In this document: positions 25,298 to 32,725 of the stretch, one piece after another | How positions within the stretch are numbered: the first letter of the stretch is position 1 | Layout: each line of letters starts with the position of its first letter | Origin: Arthrobacter pullicola | Lineage (GTDB): Bacteria; Actinomycetota; Actinomycetes; Actinomycetales; Micrococcaceae | Assembly: GCF_014836875.1 (NCBI RefSeq) | Contig: NZ_JACSQC010000002.1 | Span: 264,834-328,833 of the forward strand | DNA: 64,000 bases | Direction: 5' to 3' | Notes under the pieces: generated by a model | The model's input: the letters and a program-made list of their open reading frames with translations, nothing else | What the model was told of the DNA's origin: nothing | Databases searched by the model: none | Position numbers and translations under genes: made by a program

Positions 25298-27922
25298 CTA
25301 GCCCAGGGCTTCCTTCAGCTCGGATCGGCCCGAAACGTGGAGCTTGTCGAAGATCTTACCCAGGTGCCAGTCGATCGTACGCGGCGACAGGCTCAGCTCA
25401 GCCGCTATATCGGCGCGGGTCATTTCCCCCGCGGCCAGGCGAACGAGCTCGGTCTCGAATTCGGTGAGTTCCTTTACCCGGCGTTCCAGGCTGTTCTCCC
25501 GCCGCAGTTTCCGGAAGCTGTTGTTCTCCACGGTCAGCGCCGCCCGGGCAATGCTCCTTCCGGTGGCCGCCGGCCCCTGTGACCGGACCAGGACGGCTGC
25601 ACGGTGGGCGAACAAATGATGTCCAAGTTCCGAGGCTCCCTCCGCTGCCCGGAGCAGGAGCCCTGCGTCGCTTGAAATGCGTCCGGCAGCATAGTCAGCC
25701 AGCGCAGCTGCCCAGCGTCCGCTGGCAGCTGTCGCCACGGTATGAAGTTCGACGGCGGCGGGCCCGTCTCCCAGCGAAGCCGCTGCCCCCAGGCAGGACA
25801 GCGCGCAGGAAACATTCGAGAGGGCCAAGGTGTCCTCCGCGAGCTGGCGGAGTTTGTGCGCCAGCAGGACAGGGCTTTCGGCGTGGGCGGCAAGCGCACG
25901 GAAGTAGGCGGTGCTGTGTTCCGGGTACCAGTCCGGACGGTGCCGGAACCGTGGGGCCATGGCCACATAGGACATGGCATTTTCAGTGTCGCCCCGCAGC
26001 CGGTAGGAGTACGCGGTGAGGGCAGCAGCAAGCGGCATCAGGTTCTCCGGATCGGAGTACCTCAGCTGGCTGATTCCGGGCAGCAGCGAGTCCAGCGCCT
26101 CGTCAGCCTGTCCGGAGGCAGCCCGGATCAGCCCGGTCGCGAGTTCCGCCCCGCTGCCCCGGTATGACCATTTCGGTCCGGCGCTGCCCACCTCCGCGAG
26201 CAGGTCCAGCGCACGCTGGTACTCGCCGGCGGCAAAGCATGCCAAAAAGATCCGTGTCAGCATTGCTGCCTGCTCCCGGGCGCTCATCGGCACCTCCAGC
26301 AGAGCGGCCGTGTCCTCCAGTAATTCCATGCCCTGGGCGGCCTGACCCGTCACGGCAAGCGCTTCCGCCGCCATGGCTGTGGCACGGGAACGGATATCCG
26401 GCGCCGCACCTGGATCCGCCGCGAGGCTCAGCATTGGCGCGGCTGCATCCTTGTAGCGCCCCTCGGCAAGGAGTAAATCCGCTTCGGCAAGGGTCACTGC
26501 CGCCTCAGCTTCGGTCCCGGCGCCGTCCACGCATCCGCCCAGGCCGGCGCGGATCTCCGCGTATACGGTGCCTCCGGAGCCACCCGGCATAGTGCGCAGA
26601 AGCGCTGCTTTCTGCAGCACCAGGGCTACCCAGCTGCCGTCCTGCGGGGTGCTCCGGTCCAGCTCGTGGTCCTGCAGAACGGAAAGCGCTTGGTGGTTCT
26701 CCCCCAGCGCCACCAGGGCACGGATTTCCTCGGTCACCAGGTCCCGGCTGCGGGACCTGGGAGCCACACTCCTGGCATAGGCCAGGGCACGCCGGTGTTC
26801 GCCGCCCGTATTTGCCAGCCGGGCTGCCTGCTCAACCAGGGAAACCGGCGGGACAGCCTCGCATGCCAGTGACCAGGCGACGTAGCCGGGGACGGCCGCT
26901 GGATCCAGTCCGCCGGAAACGTCCAGGTCTGCGGTAACTTCTTCCCAGAGTTCACGGCTCCTGCCCAGTGGAACGCTGCCGGTGACTACCGCCGAAAGGG
27001 TGGTACTGCTGACCCGCACCATCGGCATGGCTGTGCCGCTGAAGGTCAGGATCCCTTTTTCCTGGAGACTGTCCAGTGCCTCCGCGTCCACCAGTTTCAG
27101 AATTTCAGGGAGCGTCAGTGCGCCGACGAAGGAGAGGATTTCCACGATCCTGCGTTCGGCCGCGCTCATGCGGGCCAATTCTGCCCCCACAACTTCAGCA
27201 ATCGCCCCGGACCGGACGAAGGGGCCCGCCGCAACCCACGCTCCGCCGGCCTCCACCAGCGTCCCGGCTGCAACCTGTTCATCTGCCATCAAAAGGATGA
27301 ACTGGGGGTTTCCCTCCGTCGCTTTCCACATGGCAGCTGCCGCCCGCAGCGAGACGGGACCATGGAGCTTCTTCTCCATCAAAGTCTTGGTCTGCCGCAG
27401 GGTGAGTGGCTCCAGGTCAACGCGCTGGAGCAACCCATCCGACCAGAGCGAGAATATTTCCGCCGGGGAGCTTGGCAAATCAGTCGCTGTGGCAACGACG
27501 GTGACATCAGCGCTGCGTGCCAGCTGGGCGATGATCAGGGCGCTGGAGTCGTCCAGGTGGTGTGCGTTGAAGACACAGAGCAGGATTGGCCGCTGCCGGG
27601 CATTTCGGCGCAGCAGGGCAGCCAGTCCTTGGAACACCAGCAAAGGCCCGGAAGCCGCTGCGCCGGCGTGGATGTCTTCGGAGAGCTGGGTCAACAACCA
27701 GGCGAGCGCGCCGTAGGGTGTCCGCCGCGAAACCTCAGTGCCATGGATACTCACCACGCAAAAACCGTCGGATCCTTCAGCGACCGCATTTGCCAGCGAA
27801 GTCTTCCCGATTCCCTGGGGTCCAAGGATCAGGGAACCGCGGCCCGCGTCCCGCGCTGCTTCCACTGCCCGCAGACTCTCCGCGCGTCCGACCAGCGGCA
27901 CTGACCAGGAATCTAGGCCCAT
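25298..27922 (-). CDS. LAL-A: large LuxR-family regulator with altered Walker B
   Basis: An 874-residue regulator, first of the five. Walker A is intact, GPQGIGKT (34-41). Walker B reads ILLCVFNAHHLD, with Phe118-Asn119 where LAL-B and LAL-E have Asp-Asp and LAL-C/D have Asp-Asn, so the Mg2+-binding aspartate is lost. The GNP motif is TEGNPQF. The HTH ends at the C-terminus: TEFETELVRLAAG and RTIDWHLGKIFDKLHVSGRSEL, the LAL-C type. It may bind ATP but hydrolyse it poorly, acting as a locked or scaffold form; that is inference. It lies behind a 446-nt leader with a strong terminator-like hairpin. Confidence 0.87.
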   Translation of the reverse strand: MGLDSWSVPLVGRAESLRAVEAARDAGRGSLILGPQGIGKTSLANAVAEGSDGFCVVSIHGTEVSRRTPYGALAWLLTQLSEDIHAGAAASGPLLVFQGLAALLRRNARQRPILLCVFNAHHLDDSSALIIAQLARSADVTVVATATDLPSSPAEIFSLWSDGLLQRVDLEPLTLRQTKTLMEKKLHGPVSLRAAAAMWKATEGNPQFILLMADEQVAAGTLVEAGGAWVAAGPFVRSGAIAEVVGAELARMSAAERRIVEILSFVGALTLPEILKLVDAEALDSLQEKGILTFSGTAMPMVRVSSTTLSAVVTGSVPLGRSRELWEEVTADLDVSGGLDPAAVPGYVAWSLACEAVPPVSLVEQAARLANTGGEHRRALAYARSVAPRSRSRDLVTEEIRALVALGENHQALSVLQDHELDRSTPQDGSWVALVLQKAALLRTMPGGSGGTVYAEIRAGLGGCVDGAGTEAEAAVTLAEADLLLAEGRYKDAAAPMLSLAADPGAAPDIRSRATAMAAEALAVTGQAAQGMELLEDTAALLEVPMSAREQAAMLTRIFLACFAAGEYQRALDLLAEVGSAGPKWSYRGSGAELATGLIRAASGQADEALDSLLPGISQLRYSDPENLMPLAAALTAYSYRLRGDTENAMSYVAMAPRFRHRPDWYPEHSTAYFRALAAHAESPVLLAHKLRQLAEDTLALSNVSCALSCLGAAASLGDGPAAVELHTVATAASGRWAAALADYAAGRISSDAGLLLRAAEGASELGHHLFAHRAAVLVRSQGPAATGRSIARAALTVENNSFRKLRRENSLERRVKELTEFETELVRLAAGEMTRADIAAELSLSPRTIDWHLGKIFDKLHVSGRSELKEALG

Positions 27923-28155
27923 TCAGAACCGGCCAATACCTGCGCCGGCGCACGGTCCACTACTACCCCGTTGAATGACCGAGCCATGACCGTCCCCCAA
28001 TACGCACCCGTTTAGGGACTAACCGCATCCGCAGAGTCCACTGGGTAGAAGGGTACGCTGCAAATGCGTCCATAGGAAGGTATGCATTTGCGCAGGCTTC
28101 AGGGGAGATTTCAGTCTTGGTTCACTTGCCACGGGGAACTCTCACCTGGATGGTG

Positions 28156-28217
28156 AAAAAGGGACCGACGCCGGGATGGGGGTGGCCCAGTCTCGGAGGC
28201 CTCCCGACGCCGGCCCC
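28156..28217 (-). terminator. Strong intrinsic terminator or attenuator upstream of LAL-A
   Basis: On the minus strand GGGGCCG pairs with CGGTCCC, continuing through GCGU/GCGU wobble pairs and CGGGA/UCCCG to give a 16-bp stem, followed immediately by TTTTT (28156-28160). The pairing works as RNA only on the minus strand. It lies about 150 nt after the pth stop and 235 nt before LAL-A. Confidence 0.8.
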
Positions 28218-28324
28218 GCTTCAGGAGCCCGAAGGCTACGGCCAGTCTAGGCCTGGGTTCAGGCGCAAACAATGCCCCTCATGGCCCCTGGCGGCACGGG
28301 TTAAATACCCTAAAAATGCCCCGC

Positions 28325-28333
28325 ACTACTTGT
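28325..28333 (-). promoter_or_regulatory. Shared CTACTTG motif upstream of LAL-A
   Basis: ACTACTTGT, sharing the 7-base core with the sites before LAL-C and the exopolysaccharide operon. It lies 36 nt after the pth stop and upstream of the terminator hairpin. Confidence 0.35.
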
Positions 28334-28368
28334 ATGCGTTGACATGGGGCTTTACCGCCTGACCGGGT

Positions 28369-28953
28369 TCAGGACCCGCCGTGGAACTTCTGCTGCGCGG
28401 CGGTCAGGCCCTCCGTAATAAGGACTTCCAGCGCGTCGGCCGCATCGGAGATCAGGAAGGGAAGCTCCTTCGACTCGGCGGATCCAAAGTCCTTCAGGAC
28501 ATAGTCTGCGGTTTCCATCCGTCCCGGCGGACGTCCCACGCCAACCCGCACCCGAAGGTAGTCCTTGGTCCCCAGGGCCTTGCTGATGTCGCGCAGGCCG
28601 TTGTGACCGCCTTCGCCGCCGCCAAGCTTGAGCTTGACGGTATTGAACGGGATATCGATCTCATCGTGCACGGCGATGACCTGCGCCGGATCAATACCGT
28701 AGAACCGGGCCAGGGCAGACACGGGTCCCCCGGAGAGATTCATATAAGTCATGGGCTTGGCCAGCACCACGCGTGGGCCGCCAAGGGAGATCCGGCCCTC
28801 GGCGACCTGGGCGCGCGCCTTGTGCGTTTTGAAGCGGCCGCCCATCCGGGCGGCGGCCTCGTCCAGGACCATCTGGCCGACGTTGTGCCGGTTACGGCTG
28901 TAGCCGGGCCCGGGGTTTCCGAGCCCGGCTACAAGCCAGGTATTGCTGTTCAC
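28369..28953 (-). CDS. pth: Peptidyl-tRNA hydrolase
   Basis: A 194-residue enzyme that frees tRNA from prematurely released peptidyl-tRNA. Family motifs are all present: GLGNPG near the N-terminus, the catalytic His in NRHNVG, KPMTYMNLSG, the HDEID acidic motif and GGGEGGHNGLRDI. Length is typical (about 190 aa). It starts at GTG (28951-28953), 88 nt after the rplY stop, in the order glmU-prs-rplY-pth that is usual for actinobacteria. In relatives pth is normally followed by mfd; here the LAL array follows. Confidence 0.97.
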   Translation of the reverse strand: MNSNTWLVAGLGNPGPGYSRNRHNVGQMVLDEAAARMGGRFKTHKARAQVAEGRISLGGPRVVLAKPMTYMNLSGGPVSALARFYGIDPAQVIAVHDEIDIPFNTVKLKLGGGEGGHNGLRDISKALGTKDYLRVRVGVGRPPGRMETADYVLKDFGSAESKELPFLISDAADALEVLITEGLTAAQQKFHGGS

Positions 28954-29041
28954 AGGTGGGACTGCTCCTTGGACTGGTTCCGAAAGTTGCCGGACGGCTC
29001 AGTCCAGGAGTTCAGGCCCCGGCAAACCGTTCAGGAAAGAC

Positions 29042-29641
29042 TTAGGCCTCTTCAGCTGCGGGAGCTGCTGCAGTCTCTTCCTCGGAGGTCTCGCCCAGGT
29101 CCTGGACCGTCGGCTCGGAAACGTTGACAACCATGGTCTCCGGGTCCAGCAGCAGTTCGACGCCGGCCGGCAGTTCGATGTCACCGGCGGTGATGTGCTC
29201 GCCGGCCTTGCGGCCTTCAACGCTGACCTTGATGGATTCGGGAAGGTTGGTGGCGTCCGCGGAAACCAGCATGGTCACGGCTTCCTGGTTGAAGACGGTG
29301 CCCGGGGCAACTTCGCCTTCAACGTGGACGTTGACCTCAACCTCAACCTTTTCGCCCTTGCGGACGGTCAGCAGGTCGATGTGCTCGATGATCTGCTTGA
29401 TCGGATCGCGCTGGATGTCCTTGGCCAGGGCCAGGTGGGCTTCGCCGTCGACGTCGATGGTCAGCAGAGCGTTCGGGGTGCGGACGGCCAGCGTGGTTGC
29501 CTTGGCGGGCAGCAGGATGTGCAGGACCTCGGCGCCGTGGCCGTAGATGACTGCGGGGATCTTGCCGGCAACGCGGGCCTTGCGGGCAGCGCCCTTGCCG
29601 AAGTCGGTGCGGGTGGTGGCTGCGAGCTTCTGGTCTGACAT
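29042..29641 (-). CDS. rplY: 50S ribosomal protein L25 / general stress protein Ctc
   Basis: A 199-residue two-domain L25 (CTC type) that binds 5S rRNA. The N-terminal L25 domain includes GKGAARKARVAGKIPAVIYG; the C-terminal beta domain contains GVELLLDPETMVVNVSEP and ends in an acidic EEETAAAPAAEEA tail. The ATG at 29639-29641 has AGGAG 7 nt upstream; a longer in-frame extension to 29767 lacks family similarity and is rejected. It is flanked by prs upstream and pth downstream. Confidence 0.96.
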   Translation of the reverse strand: MSDQKLAATTRTDFGKGAARKARVAGKIPAVIYGHGAEVLHILLPAKATTLAVRTPNALLTIDVDGEAHLALAKDIQRDPIKQIIEHIDLLTVRKGEKVEVEVNVHVEGEVAPGTVFNQEAVTMLVSADATNLPESIKVSVEGRKAGEHITAGDIELPAGVELLLDPETMVVNVSEPTVQDLGETSEEETAAAPAAEEA

Positions 29642-29828
29642 AACAAACTCCTGTTGTGGTTCTTCCGTAATGGCTTCGAGTTGCCTATCCGGCGCCGGTA
29701 TCGGAACGAACCAGCTGCATTTTCCGCGTCCGTGGGACTGCGGTGCAGATGAGAAGTTGCCAGCCACCGTCGATAACGGAGTACCTCCGGATTTTTCCGG
29801 GGCCTCCCTCGCCTAGGCATCGCTGATA

Positions 29829-29834
29829 ATCCTA
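29829..29834 (-). promoter_or_regulatory. Putative extended -10 promoter of rplY
   Basis: TGGTAGGAT on the minus strand is an extended -10 (TGn-TAnnnT) about 190 nt upstream of the rplY ATG, just past the prs terminator. The remainder of the 307-nt gap (29642-29948) shows a small CCGGA/TCCGG hairpin near 29787-29802 and nothing gene-like. Confidence 0.3.
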
Positions 29835-29880
29835 CCAGCCCCGGCAGCGCAACTCGCACCGGCGCCGGCCCACCCTGAGG

Positions 29881-29926
29881 AAAAACGGCAGGTGCCCGAA
29901 GGAAAAGTCCTTTCGGGCACCTGCCG
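29881..29926 (-). terminator. Intrinsic terminator of prs
   Basis: A 15-bp stem (CGGCAGGTGCCCGAA and its complement) around an 11-nt loop, followed on the minus strand by TTTTT (29881-29885). It ends the glmU-prs unit 22 nt after the prs stop. Confidence 0.85.
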
Positions 29927-29948
29927 GATTGTTTCGCCGGGACGAGGG

Positions 29949-30932
29949 TTAGGCCTTGCCGTCGAAGAGGCTCGTCACCGATCCGTCTTCGAAGACCTCA
30001 CGGACGGCGCGGGCGATCAGCGGAGCGATGGAGAGCACGGTGAGCTGTTCGAACCGCTTGTTGACCGGAATCGGCAGGGTGTTGGTGACCACGACTTCGC
30101 GGGCACCGGATTCGGCCAGGGTACGCGCGGCCGGATCGGAGAACACGGCATGGGTGGCTGCGATGATGACGTCCTTGGCGCCGGCTTCCTTCAGTACCCG
30201 GACTGCCCCGGCGATGGTTCCGCCGGTGTCGATCATGTCGTCGATCAGGACGCAGGTGCGGCCGTCGACCTGGCCGACGACCTGCTTGGAGACAGCCTGG
30301 TTGGGGACGGTCAGGTCCCGGCTCTTGTGCACGAACGCCAGCGGAGCGCCGCCCAGGCGCTCGGCCCACTGCTCGGCGACGCGGACGCGGCCGGTATCCG
30401 GCGAGACCACCGTGACGTTGCTGACATCCACGCGGGTGCGGATGTAGTCGGCGAGCAGCGGGATGGCCATCAGGTGGTCGACCGGGCCGTCGAAGAAGCC
30501 CTGGATCTGCGAGGTGTGCAGGTCTACGCTCATGATCCGGTCCGCGCCGGCGGTCTTGTACAGGTCCGCGATCAGGCGGGCGGAAATGGGCTCGCGGCCA
30601 CGGCCCTTCTTATCCTGGCGGGCGTATGGGTAGAACGGGGAGACCACGGTGATCCGCTGGGCCGAGGCCCGCTTGAGCGCGTCGATCATGATCAGCTGTT
30701 CCATCAGCCAGTTGTTCAACGGCGCCGGGTGGGCCTGGATCACAAAAGCATCGGTGCCGCGGACGCTCTCGCCCGGACGGACGTAAATCTCGCCGTTGGC
30801 GAAGTCATACGCGGCCAGCGGAAGCAGGTCCGTGTCCAGGCACTTGGCTATCTCCTCAGCCAGCTCCGGATGGGCCCGTCCTGTGGCTAGGACAAGCTTC
30901 TTTTCACCTTTTGAGGTGATTTCGCTGCTCAT
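29949..30932 (-). CDS. prs: Ribose-phosphate pyrophosphokinase (PRPP synthetase)
   Basis: A 327-residue class I enzyme making PRPP from ribose-5-phosphate and ATP for nucleotide, His and Trp synthesis. Diagnostic motifs: FANGEIYV, the ATP-flexible loop SPFYPYARQDKKGRGREPISA, the metal-binding VDLHTSQIQGFF and the PRPP loop VLIDDMIDTGGTI. Its ATG overlaps the glmU stop (ATGA at 30929-30932), so the two are translationally coupled as in other actinobacteria. A strong terminator follows. Confidence 0.98.
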   Translation of the reverse strand: MSSEITSKGEKKLVLATGRAHPELAEEIAKCLDTDLLPLAAYDFANGEIYVRPGESVRGTDAFVIQAHPAPLNNWLMEQLIMIDALKRASAQRITVVSPFYPYARQDKKGRGREPISARLIADLYKTAGADRIMSVDLHTSQIQGFFDGPVDHLMAIPLLADYIRTRVDVSNVTVVSPDTGRVRVAEQWAERLGGAPLAFVHKSRDLTVPNQAVSKQVVGQVDGRTCVLIDDMIDTGGTIAGAVRVLKEAGAKDVIIAATHAVFSDPAARTLAESGAREVVVTNTLPIPVNKRFEQLTVLSIAPLIARAVREVFEDGSVTSLFDGKA

Positions 30933-32446
30933 TCGTGGTCGCTTTCTCGCGTGGGGTTATCAGTACCGGAGAGGGAAGTCTGTGTCTGCGCTGCTTCCGC
31001 GGCGCGGGCGGCTGCGGAGTCCGGGCGGTTGGTGCCCACCCAGCCATCGAGGTTGCGCTGGGGTGCCACGTTGATTGCCAGCGAGCCCGCCGGAACATCC
31101 TTGCGGATCACGGTCCCGGCTCCACTGTACGCCCCGTCGCCGACCGTAACGGGGGCCACGTACATGTTGTCGCTGCCCATCCGCACGTGCGATCCCACGG
31201 TGGTGTGGTGCTTCTTTTCGCCGTCGTAGTTAACGAAAACGGAGGCAGCGCCGATGTTCGAGTGCTCACCGATGGTGGCGTCCCCCACATAGGACAGGTG
31301 CGGGACCTTGGAGCCGTTGCCAATGGTGGCATTCTTGGTCTCGACGAAGGTGCCGATCTTGCCCCGCTCCCCCAGCCGCGTGCCGGGGCGCAGGTAGGCG
31401 AAGGGCCCGACGTCGGCCCCTGCCCCGATCACCGCGTCGGAACCGTGGGTGCGGACCACTTTTGCGCCTTCCCCGACCACAACGTTGGTGAGGGTGGTAT
31501 CCGGGCCAATGACGGCGTCGCGCGCCACCTGGGTGGTGCCGTGCAGCTGGGTGCCGGGCAGGATGGTGACGTCTTCGGCCAGGGTGACCGTTGCATCGAT
31601 CCATGTGGACGCAGGGTCCACGACGGTGACGCCGGCGCGCATCCACGCGTCCAGGGTGCGCCGGTTGTGTTCGGCGTTCAGGGCCGCCAGCTGCACCCGG
31701 TCATTGGCGCCTTCGACCTGCCACTGGTCAGTGGTGACGACGGCGGCCACCCGGCCGCCTGCTTCGCGGGCGATGGAGAGGACGTCCGTCAGGTACATCT
31801 CGCCCTGGGCGTTGTCCGTGCTGACCTGGGCGAGGGCGGAGCGGAGCACAGCTGCGTCAAAGGCGTAGATACCGGAATTGATTTCGTTGACCGCACGCTC
31901 GGCGGCGTCCGCATCCTTGTGTTCCACGATCCGGGTGACCGTGCCGTCAGCGGCGCGGATAATCCGTCCGTAGCCGGTGGGATCATCCACCCGGGCCGTC
32001 AGGACGGTCACGGCGTTGGAGTCCGTACCGTGAACGGCAACGAGCTCCCGCAGGGTCGCCGGCTCCAGCAGCGGCACGTCGCCGTAGGTCACCACAATGG
32101 TGCCCTGGAGCGGGGATACCGCGTCAATGGCTTCGACGGCCGCCTGGACGGCGCGGCCGGTTCCGGGAACTTCATCCTGGTCCACAATCAGGGCGCCGGG
32201 CTGCAGCGCCGCTACCTGCTCCGCGACCCGGTCGCGTTCATGGCGGACAACCACGGCCAGCGTCCGGGGGTGCAGGGCCTGCGCGGCGTTCAGCGCGTGG
32301 CCGATCATCGGCACCCCGCCGACCGGGTGGAGGATCTTCGGGATCCGGGACTTCATCCGGGTGCCCGCACCCGCGGCCAGGACTATGACGGCGGCAAGGC
32401 CGGCTTCCGCGTTCGTTCCGGTACCTTGCGTATCCTGCATGCTCAC
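30929..32446 (-). CDS. glmU: Bifunctional UDP-GlcNAc pyrophosphorylase / glucosamine-1-phosphate acetyltransferase
   Basis: A 505-residue two-domain enzyme making UDP-N-acetylglucosamine for cell wall and glycans. The uridyltransferase domain has LAAGAGTRMKSRIPKILHPVGG, GDVPLL and the acceptor region; the C-terminal left-handed beta-helix domain includes RPGTRLGERGKIGTFVETKNA and SYVGDATIGEHSNIGA, with the acetyltransfer His in NYDGEKKHHT. The start is GTG (32444-32446) with GGAGCG upstream. A Ser/Ala-rich tail of about 30 residues follows the helix. It is the first gene of the glmU-prs unit, directly after tRNA-Gln on the same strand. Confidence 0.98.
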   Translation of the reverse strand: MSMQDTQGTGTNAEAGLAAVIVLAAGAGTRMKSRIPKILHPVGGVPMIGHALNAAQALHPRTLAVVVRHERDRVAEQVAALQPGALIVDQDEVPGTGRAVQAAVEAIDAVSPLQGTIVVTYGDVPLLEPATLRELVAVHGTDSNAVTVLTARVDDPTGYGRIIRAADGTVTRIVEHKDADAAERAVNEINSGIYAFDAAVLRSALAQVSTDNAQGEMYLTDVLSIAREAGGRVAAVVTTDQWQVEGANDRVQLAALNAEHNRRTLDAWMRAGVTVVDPASTWIDATVTLAEDVTILPGTQLHGTTQVARDAVIGPDTTLTNVVVGEGAKVVRTHGSDAVIGAGADVGPFAYLRPGTRLGERGKIGTFVETKNATIGNGSKVPHLSYVGDATIGEHSNIGAASVFVNYDGEKKHHTTVGSHVRMGSDNMYVAPVTVGDGAYSGAGTVIRKDVPAGSLAINVAPQRNLDGWVGTNRPDSAAARAAEAAQTQTSLSGTDNPTRESDHE

Positions 32447-32535
32447 GAAAAAGCGCTCCTACACGTTGTCCGGCCAGGGGTTCGGGCGGCGTCTTCTGCC
32501 TCCGTTTTGTCCCGGTGCGGCTGCTTGCCTTAGCG

Positions 32536-32607
32536 TTCCGCCCATAGGATTCGAACCTATACTCCACGGCTCCAAAGGCCGGGGTGCTGCCATTACACCA
32601 GGGCGGA
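32536..32607 (-). tRNA. tRNA-Gln (UUG anticodon)
   Basis: A 72-nt cloverleaf on the minus strand: the acceptor arms TCCGCCC and GGGCGGA pair over all 7 bp, the anticodon loop is CTTTGGA (anticodon TTG), and the T-arm contains GGTTCGAATCC. The discriminator is A and no CCA is encoded. It stands in the 279-nt gap between the TetR-Nudix gene and glmU. Confidence 0.93.
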
Positions 32608-32713
32608 AAGTCTGCAGCTCCCGCTGCACACAAGAGACCAGTTTGCCACGTGTTCAGGTTCATCCGCGACTTGGGTTCCAACGCCCTCCCGGCCTCCCGC
32701 CCGGACGAATGCG

Positions 32714-32719
32714 TAGACT
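32714..32719 (+). promoter_or_regulatory. Leaderless -10 box (TAGACT) of the TetR-Nudix gene
   Basis: TAGACT ends 6 nt before the GTG start codon at 32726, consistent with a leaderless message. Confidence 0.45.
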
Positions 32720-32725
32720 GGGACG

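Larger units (their letters stand above)
27923..28368 (-). other. 446-nt intergenic leader between pth and LAL-A
   Basis: No gene seen. In transcription order it holds the ACTACTTGT motif (28325-28333), an AT-rich TATTTA hexamer 18 nt further on, the terminator hairpin at 28156-28217, and an 8-bp inverted repeat GCAAATGC/GCATTTGC (28060-28091). If the motif marks a promoter, transcripts for LAL-A must cross the terminator. Confidence 0.6.

Noticed and set aside
13926-27922. The LAL array as a STAND/Avs-like antiphage defence system
   Set aside because: All five proteins end in a LuxR HTH instead of an effector domain (nuclease, TIR, protease), and the neighbours are polysaccharide genes; regulation is the simpler reading.
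30935-32533. A 532-codon plus-strand frame opposite glmU
   Set aside because: Antisense of a well-conserved gene, with His/Gly/Arg-rich translation and no recognisable domain.
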